Shown one piece after another: positions 19,516 through 28,368 of a DNA stretch of 64,000 nt. The stretch lies in NCBI RefSeq assembly GCF_000378985.1, contig NZ_KB905370.1, positions 5,082,799 through 5,146,798 of the forward strand, in the 5' to 3' direction. The position numbers and the translations under genes were made by a program. Origin of the DNA: Ensifer sp. BR816 (GTDB lineage: Bacteria > Pseudomonadota > Alphaproteobacteria > Rhizobiales > Rhizobiaceae). Below the pieces are notes generated by a model. The model saw only the letters and a program-made list of their open reading frames with translations. It had not been told where the DNA came from and searched no databases. The stretch's first letter is position 1, and every line of letters starts with the position of its first letter.

Positions 19516-19524
19516 GGAACGGTC

Positions 19525-20403
19525 ATGGAAAATCCCCGGCAGGAAGATTCGGCTGAGACCCAGGAAGTTGCGGTCGACACGAACGATGCTCATGACAACG
19601 AAGCGCATGAGAAGGCGCGTGGCCCGCGGCTGCGGGAAATCCCGCTGCGCCTGATGGTTCCGAACACGATCACCGTCCTGGCGATTTGTGCGGGACTCTC
19701 CGGCATCCGCCTTGCCTTCGAGAACCGCTTCGAACTCGCCGTCGCAATGGTGTTGCTTGCCGCCTTCCTGGATGGCATCGACGGGCGCGTGGCACGGCTG
19801 CTCAAGGCGACGTCGAGCTTCGGAGTGCAGATGGACTCGCTTGCCGACATCATCAATTTCGGCGTCGCACCCGCCCTTGTCCTTTACGTCTTCCTGCTCG
19901 ACCAGGCGCGCTCCGTCGGCTGGATCGCGGCGCTGATCTATGCGATCGCGGTCGGCCTGAGATTAGCCCGATTCAACGTCATGGCCGAGCGCCCCGTCAA
20001 GGCGGCCTGGCAATCGGAATATTTCGTGGGTGTTCCGGCACCGGCCGGCGCCATGCTGGTGCTGCTGCCGGTCTATATCGGCCTGCTGGGGCTGGCGCCC
20101 GGCAGGACCTTCGCCTTGATCGCGGCGTTCTATACCGTGCTGATCGCATTTCTGCTGGTCAGCCGTCTCCCGGTCTGGTCCGGCAAGTCCGAGAACCGCG
20201 TTCGCCGTGATCTGGTGCTCCCGGCCATCCTGGTCGTCGTCCTCTACGTCGCGACGCTGATGACCTACACCTGGGAGACGATGGTCGTGACGGCAGTCGG
20301 CTATTTGCTTACCCTGCCGTTCGGCGCCCGCTCCTGGCAGCGGAAATATGGCGACTGGCCCGCCGGCCAGGGAAATGATGGCCTCCCGGGGGATACCGAC
20401 TGA
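19525..20403 (+). CDS. pssA: CDP-diacylglycerol-serine O-phosphatidyltransferase
   Basis: A 292-residue membrane enzyme making phosphatidylserine from CDP-diacylglycerol and serine. The CDP-alcohol phosphotransferase motif DGx2ARx8Gx3Dx3D is complete at 86-108 (D86, G87, A90, R91, G100, D104, D108). It has a hydrophilic acidic N-terminal tail of about 40 residues, then about eight hydrophobic segments. Together with psd it forms a two-gene phosphatidylethanolamine operon, closed by the strong terminator at 20429. Confidence 0.95.
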   Translation: MENPRQEDSAETQEVAVDTNDAHDNEAHEKARGPRLREIPLRLMVPNTITVLAICAGLSGIRLAFENRFELAVAMVLLAAFLDGIDGRVARLLKATSSFGVQMDSLADIINFGVAPALVLYVFLLDQARSVGWIAALIYAIAVGLRLARFNVMAERPVKAAWQSEYFVGVPAPAGAMLVLLPVYIGLLGLAPGRTFALIAAFYTVLIAFLLVSRLPVWSGKSENRVRRDLVLPAILVVVLYVATLMTYTWETMVVTAVGYLLTLPFGARSWQRKYGDWPAGQGNDGLPGDTD

Positions 20404-20428
20404 CCGCAAATACGTTGCGAACGAAAAA

Positions 20429-20459
20429 GCCACCGCGAGACATCGCGGTGGCTTTTTTT
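20429..20459. terminator. Bidirectional terminator between pssA and the SDR gene
   Basis: Perfect 10-bp stem GCCACCGCGA / TCGCGGTGGC with a GACA loop, preceded by AAAAA and followed by seven T's. It can terminate pssA on the plus strand and the convergent short-chain dehydrogenase gene on the minus strand. Confidence 0.9.
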
Positions 20460-20479
20460 GTGGGACACGCAGAGGCCGA

Positions 20480-21220
20480 TTACTCCGGCATGCGGTAGTC
20501 CACGATCTTCTTTTCTCGAACGATGAACAGCTTGCCGGTTTCGGTCTGCTCCGGCCCGAAAAGGGGCATCAGCGCGGCCGCGACCTCGGAGGGGTGGGGC
20601 ACGGTCGCAGGATCCTCGCCCGGCACCGCCTGGGCCCGCATCGCGGTGCGCGTCGCACCCGGATCGACGCTGAGGATGCGGAGCGGCAGGCGCTGCGTTT
20701 CGTGTGCCCAGGTGCGCGCCAACGCCTCGACGGCTGCCTTGGAGGCGGAGTAGGGGCCCCAGAAGGGCTTGCACTTGTGCGCAGCACTCGAGGAGAGGAG
20801 GAGCGCGCGACCGGCATCGGACTTGATGAGCAGCGGCTCGAGCGAGCGGATCAGGCGCCAGGTTGCGGTGACGTTGATGGTCATCACCTTTTCGAAGACC
20901 TTGGCCTCGACATGGCCGATCGGCGAGATGGTGCCGAGCACGCCGGCATTGGCGACCATGATGTCGAGCTTGCCCCAGCGTTCGTTGACGGCGCCGCCGA
21001 GCTTGTCGATCGCAGCCATGTCGGCGAGGTCGAAGGGGACGAGCGTCGCAGAGCCGCCGACCGCCTTGATGGCGTCGTCGAGCTCCTCAAGACCGCCGAC
21101 GGTGCGGGCGCAGGCAATCACATGCGCGCCGGCCTTGGCGAGTTCGAGGGCAGTGAAATAGCCAATACCGCGCGATGCACCGGTGACGACGGCGATCCGG
21201 TCTTTCAGATTGAGCGTCAT
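20480..21220 (-). CDS. Short-chain dehydrogenase/reductase
   Basis: A 246-residue Rossmann-fold oxidoreductase with the NAD(P)-binding TGASRGIGYF motif, NAGVLG, the catalytic serine in LLLSSSAAHKCKP, and YSASK (Tyr and Lys). An N-terminal ARTVGGLEEL after the second strand suggests NADP preference (Arg). The substrate is unknown. It is 12 bp downstream of purF on the same strand and shares the bidirectional terminator at 20429. Confidence 0.9.
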   Translation of the reverse strand: MTLNLKDRIAVVTGASRGIGYFTALELAKAGAHVIACARTVGGLEELDDAIKAVGGSATLVPFDLADMAAIDKLGGAVNERWGKLDIMVANAGVLGTISPIGHVEAKVFEKVMTINVTATWRLIRSLEPLLIKSDAGRALLLSSSAAHKCKPFWGPYSASKAAVEALARTWAHETQRLPLRILSVDPGATRTAMRAQAVPGEDPATVPHPSEVAAALMPLFGPEQTETGKLFIVREKKIVDYRMPE

Positions 21221-21232
21221 TGTGTTGTCTGG

Positions 21233-22723
21233 TTATCCGTTGCTGGCAAGAACCGAAAGTTTGCGGACGTTGCTCGCGCCTTCCTGGTCGAGCAGGCGGG
21301 TCGGATAGTCGCCGGTGAAGTAATGGTCGGTGAATTGTGGTGTCTGGGCATCGCGCGGGGCGCCGCCGACGGCCCGGTAAAGTCCGTCGATCGACAGGAA
21401 CTGGAGCGAATCCGCGCCGATGAAGCGGCACATCGAAGTCAGATCGGCGTGCTGGTTGGCGAGCAGCTTGTCGCGGTCCGGCGTATCGATGCCGTAGAAA
21501 TCCGGATGGAAGATCATCGGGCTGGCGACGCGGATATGCACTTCGCGCGCACCGGCGTCGCGGATCATCTGGACGATCTTGACCGATGTCGTCCCACGCA
21601 CGATCGAGTCGTCCACCAGAACCACCCGCTTGCCGGCGATCATCGCCCGGTTGGCGGAATGCTTCAGCTTGACGCCGAAGGCGCGGATCTGCTGCGTCGG
21701 CTCGATGAAGGTCCGGCCAACATAGTGGTTGCGGATGATGCCGTATTCAAAGGGAATTCCGCTCTGCTGCGCGTAGCCGAGCGCGGCCGGGGTGCCGCCG
21801 TCGGGCACAGGAACGACGACATCCGCGTCGACGGGCGATTCCTTGGCGAGATTGCTGCCCATGTTCTTGCGCGCCACATAGACGCTGCGACCGCCGACGA
21901 CCGAATCGGGACGGGCGAAGTAGACATATTCGAAAAGGCAGAGCCGTTCCGGCCGCGGTGTCTCCGGCTTGCGCGCGTCGATCGAGATCGAACCGTCCGG
22001 CTGGATCTCGCAAATGACCACTTCGCCGTTCTCGACATCACGGATGTACTTGGCGCCGATGATGTCGAGCGCGCAGGTTTCCGAACAGAAGATCGGCTTG
22101 CCGTCGAGCTCGCCCATGACGAGGGGGCGGATACCGATCGGGTCGCGCGCGGCGATCAGCTTGGTCCGCGTCATCGCCAGCATCGAGTAACCACCTTCCA
22201 TCTGGCGGATGGCGTCGATGAAGCGATCGGACGAGGAGGTCTGCTTGGAGCGGGCGATCAAGTGAAGGACGACTTCGGTGTCCGAGGTCGACTGACAGAT
22301 CGCGCCGTCGGCAATCAGCTGGCGCCGGAGCGTCAGGCCGTTGGTGAAGTTGCCGTTATGGGCGATGGCGATGCCGCCGACTTCGAGCTCGGCGAAGAGC
22401 GGCTGGACGTTGCGCAGCGCCACCTCGCCGGTCGTCGAGTAGCGCGTATGCCCGATGGATACATGGCCCGGCAGCTTGGCGAGCGTCGCGGGGTCGGTAT
22501 AGTGGTCGCCGACGAGGCCCATGCGCTTTTCGGTATAGAACTGGCTGCCGTCGAAGGTGACGATACCGGCCGCTTCCTGACCGCGATGCTGGAGCGCGTG
22601 CAACCCAAGCGCCGTCAGCGTGGCTGCATCCGGATGTCCCAGGATGCCGAACACGCCGCACTCCTCGTGCAGGGTGTCGCCATCGAGTTCGTCGTGGATT
22701 TCACTGGATCTGGGATCGGTCAT
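21233..22723 (-). CDS. purF: Amidophosphoribosyltransferase
   Basis: A 496-residue enzyme catalysing the first committed step of purine synthesis (PRPP + glutamine to phosphoribosylamine). An N-terminal propeptide of 21 residues precedes the catalytic Cys22 (EECGVFGILG). The glutaminase residues RYSTTG and HNGNFTN and the PRPP-binding VVLVDDSIVRGTT are present. It is in a minus-strand series cvpA-purF-SDR, an order common in many bacteria (cvpA-purF). Confidence 0.97.
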   Translation of the reverse strand: MTDPRSSEIHDELDGDTLHEECGVFGILGHPDAATLTALGLHALQHRGQEAAGIVTFDGSQFYTEKRMGLVGDHYTDPATLAKLPGHVSIGHTRYSTTGEVALRNVQPLFAELEVGGIAIAHNGNFTNGLTLRRQLIADGAICQSTSDTEVVLHLIARSKQTSSSDRFIDAIRQMEGGYSMLAMTRTKLIAARDPIGIRPLVMGELDGKPIFCSETCALDIIGAKYIRDVENGEVVICEIQPDGSISIDARKPETPRPERLCLFEYVYFARPDSVVGGRSVYVARKNMGSNLAKESPVDADVVVPVPDGGTPAALGYAQQSGIPFEYGIIRNHYVGRTFIEPTQQIRAFGVKLKHSANRAMIAGKRVVLVDDSIVRGTTSVKIVQMIRDAGAREVHIRVASPMIFHPDFYGIDTPDRDKLLANQHADLTSMCRFIGADSLQFLSIDGLYRAVGGAPRDAQTPQFTDHYFTGDYPTRLLDQEGASNVRKLSVLASNG

Positions 22724-22824
22724 CGCAGTTGCCTTTGCTCCATGCCGGTGCGCATATCGTGATCAGGCTGCCAGTCGTCAAGCAATCTTAGCCGAAAAGA
22801 CTGGCAGGCGTCATTCCAAATGGA

Positions 22825-22847
22825 CAAAGCCCGCACAGCGGGCTTTG
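22825..22847. terminator. Stem-loop downstream of cvpA
   Basis: Perfect 10-bp stem CAAAGCCCGC / GCGGGCTTTG with a 3-base loop, 20 bp after the cvpA stop on the minus strand. The T-rich part lies inside the stem and only TCCATTT follows, so termination before purF may be partial. Confidence 0.5.
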
Positions 22848-22866
22848 TTGCAAATTTCCTCTATGT

Positions 22867-23466
22867 TCAACCGTTCGTCGCGGGCGCTTCCTCGGCGGGC
22901 GACGGATCCGTAGCGGCCGGCGGCGCATCGCTTTCGCCTTCGCCGGTCGTATCCTTGCCGCGCAGGCGATCGAGAATGGTGGCGTCCGCCTCTTCCGGCA
23001 GCAATGCGACCAGCTTGTTGCCGAGATTGTCGAGTAGCGGCTTCGATTTCGCCTGGGTGACCCAGCCCGGCTGCTGCGGCGGCGCCACCAGCCAGTTGAA
23101 GAACAGCATGGCGACGACGACGAGCAGGATGCCGCGCGCAGCACCGAAGAGGAAGCCGAGCGTCCGGTCGAGTGCGCCGATGCGGCTGTCGATGATGAAG
23201 TCGGCGATGCGCATTGTGATGAAGGAAATGATGATCAGCGCGATCAGGAAGATCACCGCCGCCGATCCGATCATCGCGACCGTGTCGTTGGTCGTGTACT
23301 GCTTGGCGTAGGGCAGCAGGTACGGATAGAGGAAGTAGGCCGCGGCTGCCGCACCGACCCAGCTCGCGACCGAAAGGACCTCGCGGGAGAAGCCGCGCAC
23401 CATCGCGAGAATTGCCGAAAACAGTGCGACGCCGAGAACGATACCGTCGAGAATTGTAATGGGCAT
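22867..23466 (-). CDS. cvpA: CvpA family membrane protein
   Basis: A 199-residue inner-membrane protein with four hydrophobic segments in the first 135 residues and the family hallmark MVRGFSREVLSVASWVGAAA. The C-terminal tail (145-199) is hydrophilic and Pro/Ala/Glu-rich. CvpA proteins are linked to colicin V production, envelope stress and biofilm; the mechanism is not known. It lies upstream of purF, the usual partner, with a stem-loop between. Confidence 0.9.
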   Translation of the reverse strand: MPITILDGIVLGVALFSAILAMVRGFSREVLSVASWVGAAAAAYFLYPYLLPYAKQYTTNDTVAMIGSAAVIFLIALIIISFITMRIADFIIDSRIGALDRTLGFLFGAARGILLVVVAMLFFNWLVAPPQQPGWVTQAKSKPLLDNLGNKLVALLPEEADATILDRLRGKDTTGEGESDAPPAATDPSPAEEAPATNG

Positions 23467-23608
23467 GTTGTCCTTACTCCGACCCCCGTCTTGACTCGGG
23501 TCTTACCAAGCTTATCCGCCGCGGTCTCTGTGCGCACGCGCCCAGACCATCTTTCCACCGCTTGTCGTCGTGCCGCACCCGAAGTGCGCTTCGGTGGCGC
23601 TCGATGCC

Positions 23609-25012
23609 TCAATCCTCCTCGTCCGTCTGTTGCAGGGCACGCCGCGATCCGGCGATGCGCGCTACCAGGTCCGGCAGGCTTTCCATCTCGCTCCACCGGC
23701 CATTGCCGTTCTTCGGCAGATCGCTTGTTGCAGACGGTAGTACGGCCTGGGAGAATCCGAGCTTCTCGGCTTCCTTAAGACGTTGAGCAGTATGCGCAAC
23801 CGGCCGGACCGCGCCCGACAAGCTGACTTCGCCGAAATAGACGCAATCGGCCGGAAGAGCAAGACCGGCAAGCGACGAAACCAGCGCGGAAGCGACGGCA
23901 AGATCGGCTGCAGGCTCGGAAATACGGTATCCGCCGGCGACGTTCAGATAGACGTCGTGCTGGCCGAGCCGGACGCCGCAATGGGCCTCCAGGACCGCCA
24001 GGATCATCGACAGCCGCGCCGAGTCCCAGCCGACCACCGCCCGCCGCGGCGTGCCGAGCGCAGTCTGTGCGACCAGCGCCTGCACTTCGACGAGCAGCGG
24101 CCGGGTTCCTTCCATGCCGGCAAAGACGGCCGCACCCGGCGATTTTTCGTTGCGTTCGCCGAGAAAGAGTTCGGACGGGTTGGCGACTTCGCGCAGGCCC
24201 CGGTCGGACATTTCGAAGACGCCGATTTCGTCGGTCGGGCCGAAGCGGTTCTTCACCGTGCGAAGGATCCGGTAATGATGACCGCGATCGCCCTCGAAAT
24301 AGAGGACCGCGTCGACCATGTGCTCGACGACGCGCGGCCCGGCGATCTGTCCTTCCTTGGTGACGTGGCCGACGAGAACGACCGCCGCCCCGGTCTGCTT
24401 GGCGAAGCGGATCATCGCCTGCACGCCGGTGCGCACCTGCGTTACCGTTCCGGGGGCGGAATCGACCGTGTCGCTCCAGAGCGTCTGAATCGAGTCGATG
24501 ATGACGAGATCCGGGCGCTTGCCCTCGGCAAGCGTCGCCAGGATGTCTTCCACATTGGTTTCGGCGGCAAGCAGCACGTCGCTGTCGGCGGCGCCGAGCC
24601 GCTGGGCACGCAGGCGCACCTGGGCGACCGCCTCCTCGCCCGAGACGTAGATCACCCGATGCTTGCGGCGCGAAAGCGCTGCCGCCGCCTGCATCAGCAC
24701 CGTCGACTTACCGATGCCGGGATCGCCCCCGACGAGCAGTGCCGAGCCGCGCACGAAGCCGCCGCCGGTCACGCGGTCGAGTTCGGATATGCCCGTTTCG
24801 ATGCGCGGCGCGTCCTCGATGTCGCCGGATAGCGTCGTCAGCGCCACCGGCCGGCCCTTCTTGGGCGCGCGCGTCGGACCGCCGCCGATGCCTCCCATCG
24901 GGTCTTCCTCGATGATCGTGTTCCATTCGCCGCATCCGTCGCACTTGCCGGCCCAGCGGGAGTGCACGGTGCCGCAATTCTGGCAGACGAACTGCGTTCG
25001 GGTTTTCGCCAT
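23609..25012 (-). CDS. radA: DNA repair protein RadA (Sms)
   Basis: A 467-residue RecA-like branch-migration helicase. An N-terminal zinc finger (CQNCG and CDGCGEW, residues 10-32), Walker A GGDPGIGKST, the RadA-specific KNRFG motif, and a C-terminal Lon-like S16 domain (with LNVAGGYRISEPAADLA) are in order. The ATG at 25012 begins MAKTRTQFVCQNCG; the longer frame is not conserved. It is downstream of alr (126 bp) and upstream of cvpA. Confidence 0.96.
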   Translation of the reverse strand: MAKTRTQFVCQNCGTVHSRWAGKCDGCGEWNTIIEEDPMGGIGGGPTRAPKKGRPVALTTLSGDIEDAPRIETGISELDRVTGGGFVRGSALLVGGDPGIGKSTVLMQAAAALSRRKHRVIYVSGEEAVAQVRLRAQRLGAADSDVLLAAETNVEDILATLAEGKRPDLVIIDSIQTLWSDTVDSAPGTVTQVRTGVQAMIRFAKQTGAAVVLVGHVTKEGQIAGPRVVEHMVDAVLYFEGDRGHHYRILRTVKNRFGPTDEIGVFEMSDRGLREVANPSELFLGERNEKSPGAAVFAGMEGTRPLLVEVQALVAQTALGTPRRAVVGWDSARLSMILAVLEAHCGVRLGQHDVYLNVAGGYRISEPAADLAVASALVSSLAGLALPADCVYFGEVSLSGAVRPVAHTAQRLKEAEKLGFSQAVLPSATSDLPKNGNGRWSEMESLPDLVARIAGSRRALQQTDEED

Positions 25013-25138
25013 CGGGATCAGCTTTCGGCAGTTGCAAGAGACAGGGTAGGCTGCCTCGGGAGAATCACATCGAGCGGTCACATAATGACGTGAAATACCG
25101 ATTGGAAGGGTGATTTTCGACGCTGCTCGCGACGGCGC

Positions 25139-26278
25139 TCAGGCGCCGCCCACATAGGTGCGGCAATAGCGGTGTCCAAGACTCGTCAGCAACTCGTAGC
25201 CGATCGTGCCGCCAGCCCGCGCAACGTCGTCTATGGCGACGTTCCGGCCGAAAAGCTCGATATAGTCTCCGGCGCGCACGGCGCGTTCCGGCAGGTCGGT
25301 GACATCGAACAGGCAAAGGTCCATGGTGACGCGACCCACATGCGGGACCTTCCGGCCTTGCAGGAACCCATAGGCACCGGACGGCATCGCCTGGCGCAAC
25401 GTGACGCCGCCGCCCGACACCGAGCGGTGATAGCCGTCGGCATAGCCGATTGCCACGGTCGCGATGCGGCTGTCGCGGCTGAAACGTGCCGAAGCCCCGT
25501 AGCTCGCCGTTCCGCCCGACGGGACGGTGCGCAGCTGCAGGATGCGGGCCTCTGCGGTCACCACCGGCTTCATCGGGTTGACGGCATCGTTGACCGCTTC
25601 GCCGCCATAGACTGCGATGCCCGGCCGGGTGAGATCGAAATGGTAGTCTTCGCCGAGGAAAACACCGCCGGAATTTGCAAGGCTGGCGGGCACGCCCTCG
25701 AAGGCGGCCGTCACCTCTCGAAAACGCTGCAGCTGATAGAGATTCATCGGATGTTTCGGATCGTCGCCGCAGGCGAGATGGCTCATGACGAGCACCGGCG
25801 AGAAACTCGCCGGACGCGCCGGATCGCGAGCAAGCGCTAGGGCCTCTTCGACCGATAGGCCCAGACGGTTCATGCCGGTATCGACATGGAGAACGCAAGG
25901 ATGGTCGCCCCGTTCGGAAAGCGCCGCCATGAAGACGGCAAGCTGCTCCTCCGAGTTGATGATCGGCACGAGGTCGTTGGCAAAGAAGAGTTCCTCGTTG
26001 CCGGGCCACATGCCCGCGAGAATATAGATGCGGGCGTCGGGAATGAGCGGGCGGAGCTCGGCGCCTTCCGCCGCATCGGCGACAAAGAAATCGCGGGCAC
26101 CGGCCGCGTAAAGCGTGGGCGCTGCATGCGAAACGCCGATTCCATAGGCGTTGGCCTTGAGCACCGCCGCCGCGCGGGCCTTGCCGGAGCGCTCGTTCAT
26201 CGCGCGCCAATTATCGGCGAGGGCCGTGAGGTCGATGGTAAGGCGGTTGGAGGCTGCGAGGAATTCGGGGCTGTGCAT
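25139..26278 (-). CDS. alr: Alanine racemase
   Basis: A 379-residue PLP enzyme that supplies D-alanine for peptidoglycan. The PLP lysine is K41 (AVLKANAYGIG), and the second catalytic Tyr lies in TASYGASARF. HVDTGMNRLGL and IGYADGYHRS are also family motifs. The ATG at 26278 starts MHSPEFLAASN; upstream in-frame starts (26329) lack similarity. It precedes radA. The AraC-azlCD cassette separates it from dnaB. Confidence 0.95.
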   Translation of the reverse strand: MHSPEFLAASNRLTIDLTALADNWRAMNERSGKARAAAVLKANAYGIGVSHAAPTLYAAGARDFFVADAAEGAELRPLIPDARIYILAGMWPGNEELFFANDLVPIINSEEQLAVFMAALSERGDHPCVLHVDTGMNRLGLSVEEALALARDPARPASFSPVLVMSHLACGDDPKHPMNLYQLQRFREVTAAFEGVPASLANSGGVFLGEDYHFDLTRPGIAVYGGEAVNDAVNPMKPVVTAEARILQLRTVPSGGTASYGASARFSRDSRIATVAIGYADGYHRSVSGGGVTLRQAMPSGAYGFLQGRKVPHVGRVTMDLCLFDVTDLPERAVRAGDYIELFGRNVAIDDVARAGGTIGYELLTSLGHRYCRTYVGGA

Positions 26279-26409
26279 GGGCGAACTCTTGCATGGACGA
26301 TAGGTGAGCAATACATCCAAGCGCGCCATGCCGCAAACAGCTTCGGCTGGCCGATATTCCGAGCACTTTTGTTCAAGACGAAAAATCTCGGCACCGCTAG
26401 GATTGGCCG

Positions 26410-27267
26410 ATGCATACGATCTCTCAGGAAGAGGCCATCGAGGCCATGCCTCTCAAGGGGGCCGAGCAGACCCGTTTCTGGCGGGATGCGCGGTTCAAGG
26501 GCATGGAGTGCCTGAGTGCGACCTTCATCACCCATGAGTTCGCGCCGCACGCCCACGATACCTTCAGTATCGGTGCCATCGAGGCGGGCTCGCAGATCAG
26601 CACCATCAAGGGCGAGAGGTCGCAGACGGGGCCGGGCGACCTCTACCTGATCAACCCCGACGAAACCCATGACGGGCATCCGGGCAATGACGGCTATCGC
26701 TACCGGATGATCTATCCGTCTGCGGAGCTGTTCGTCGACGTTCTCGAGGATGTCACCGGTCGTCCCTTCCGCGGCACGCCCTGCTTTTCGCGGCAGTGGC
26801 TGACGGACATCGAGCTCGCGGTCGCCTTTCGCCGCGCGCATCAGGTGCTGGAGGGGAAAACAGGGACGCTCGAGGCGGATGAAGGCATGTTCGGATTTCT
26901 GGCGACGCTGTTCGAGCGGCATGGCAGCGCCATCATCGTTCCGGTCCGCACCCGCGAGAGTTCGGCCGTGCACCGCGCCCGCGACTATCTCCTCGAAAAC
27001 TACGCGAGCGACATCGGTCTCGACGAGCTTGCAAAAGTCGCCGGCCTCAGCCGCGCCCATCTGATCCGGGCCTTCCGCAAGGAGTTCCACATTACCCCGC
27101 ATGCCTTCCTGACCGACAAGCGCGTGCGCGAGGCAAGGACGCTCCTGCGTCAAGGGTGGTCGCCGGCTGACACGGCCTATCATTGCGGCTTTGCCGACCA
27201 GGCGCACTTCACCCGCCATTTCAAGGCGCGTGCCGGCGTCACGCCGGGGGCCTTCCGCGCCGGCTGA
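26410..27267 (+). CDS. AraC family transcriptional regulator
   Basis: A 285-residue regulator with an N-terminal cupin (about 35-110: HEFAPHAHDTFSIG...GDLYLINPDETHDG) and a C-terminal double helix-turn-helix (about 190-285: LDELAKVAGLSRAHLIRAFRKEF and PADTAYHCGFADQAHFTRHFK). The cupin probably senses a small molecule. It is directly upstream of azlC and azlD (65 bp) on the same strand and is probably their activator; it may also bind the 131-bp gap to the divergent alr. Confidence 0.92.
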   Translation: MHTISQEEAIEAMPLKGAEQTRFWRDARFKGMECLSATFITHEFAPHAHDTFSIGAIEAGSQISTIKGERSQTGPGDLYLINPDETHDGHPGNDGYRYRMIYPSAELFVDVLEDVTGRPFRGTPCFSRQWLTDIELAVAFRRAHQVLEGKTGTLEADEGMFGFLATLFERHGSAIIVPVRTRESSAVHRARDYLLENYASDIGLDELAKVAGLSRAHLIRAFRKEFHITPHAFLTDKRVREARTLLRQGWSPADTAYHCGFADQAHFTRHFKARAGVTPGAFRAG

Positions 27268-27332
27268 TCACTTTCGTTCAAGACCGGCCGCAGCTGTCCT
27301 TCTAGAACTCTCCGGAAATAACGACGGAGATC

Positions 27333-28040
27333 GTGGACGTGAAAAGGATAGGGAAATCTCAGGAGTTCTTCGACGGCATGAGGGCGATGGCGCCGCTGAC
27401 CGTAGCGGTGATGCCGATCGGCCTGGTGTTCGGTGCCGTCGCGGCAAGCAAGGGGCTGAGCAGCCTTGAAGCGACGCTGATGAGCGCCCTCGTCTTTGCC
27501 GGCGGGTCGCAATTCGTCGCCATGGACATCTGGACACATCCGGCATCCTGGGGCGCGCTCGCCTTTTCGGCGCTGCTCGTCAATATCCGCCACGTGCTGA
27601 TGAGCGCTTCGATCGGCACCAAGATGCCGGCTTTCTCGGGTCCGGCGAAATATGCCGCGATGCTGCTGCTTGCCGACGAAATCTGGGCGATGGCCGAGGT
27701 CCGCGCCGGAGAGCAGCGGCTGACGCCCGTTTGGTATGCGGGCCTTGCCGTGCCGTTCTACTGCGTCTGGGTTCTTTCGAGCCTCACGGGCGCCGCCGCC
27801 GGTGCCTTCCTCGGCGACCCGAAGGCGATCGGCCTCGATTTCGCGTTCCCGGCCGTCTTCACGGTCCTGGTGATGGGTTTCTGGAAGGGGCGGGACACCG
27901 GCGCTGTGCTGGCGGCCAGCGCTGTGGCGGCGGTGCTCGCCCACCAGTTTCTGCCCGGCGTCTGGTACATCGCCGCCGGTGCCGCTGCCGGCGTTGCTGC
28001 AACGCTCGTCACGAACCGGCGTCAGGAGGCCTGCGCATGA
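27333..28040 (+). CDS. azlC: AzlC family branched-chain amino-acid exporter, large subunit
   Basis: A 235-residue inner-membrane protein with the AzlC signature: GMRAMAPLTVAVMPIGLVFGAVAA, then ALVFAGGSQFVAMDIW and INIRHVLMSASIG-like NIRHVLMSAS. AzlC with AzlD exports branched-chain amino acids or analogues in Bacillus and relatives. Start GTG at 27333, with GTG at 27339 as alternative. Its 3' end overlaps azlD (ATGA). Confidence 0.9.
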   Translation: MDVKRIGKSQEFFDGMRAMAPLTVAVMPIGLVFGAVAASKGLSSLEATLMSALVFAGGSQFVAMDIWTHPASWGALAFSALLVNIRHVLMSASIGTKMPAFSGPAKYAAMLLLADEIWAMAEVRAGEQRLTPVWYAGLAVPFYCVWVLSSLTGAAAGAFLGDPKAIGLDFAFPAVFTVLVMGFWKGRDTGAVLAASAVAAVLAHQFLPGVWYIAAGAAAGVAATLVTNRRQEACA

Positions 28041-28342
28041 CGCTTGATCCCAATATACTTCTCGCCATCGTCGCGATGGCCGCGGCCACGGTGCTGACGC
28101 GCATTGCCGGGCTTCTCGTCATTCGCTTCGTCACGATCGGCCCGCAGCAGAAGCGCGCCCTGGAGGCGATTCCCCCTGCCGTGCTGATGGCGGTCATCGC
28201 CCCGACGGCGCTCGTGACCGGGCCGGCAGAGACGCTCGCGACCGTTGCGACGGCGCTCGCCGCAACGCGACTGCCGCTGCTTGCGGCGGTAGCGATCGGG
28301 GTCTTCGTCGTTGCCGTCGCGAGGGCGCTGATCGGGGCGTGA
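28037..28342 (+). CDS. azlD: AzlD family exporter, small subunit
   Basis: A 101-residue membrane protein with about four hydrophobic segments and the family sequence LTRIAGLLVIRF and IPPAVLMAVIAP. The ATG at 28037 overlaps the azlC stop by 4 bp. AzlD is the obligate small partner of AzlC. The gene converges on dnaB with 26 bp between stops. Confidence 0.88.
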   Translation: MTLDPNILLAIVAMAAATVLTRIAGLLVIRFVTIGPQQKRALEAIPPAVLMAVIAPTALVTGPAETLATVATALAATRLPLLAAVAIGVFVVAVARALIGA

Positions 28343-28368
28343 GAGGCAATCCGCGACAAAGCGCGCGC

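Noticed and set aside
20348-22762. 804-codon open frame on the plus strand
   Set aside because: It is antisense to purF and the SDR gene, both with clear family motifs; long antisense frames are common in GC-rich DNA.
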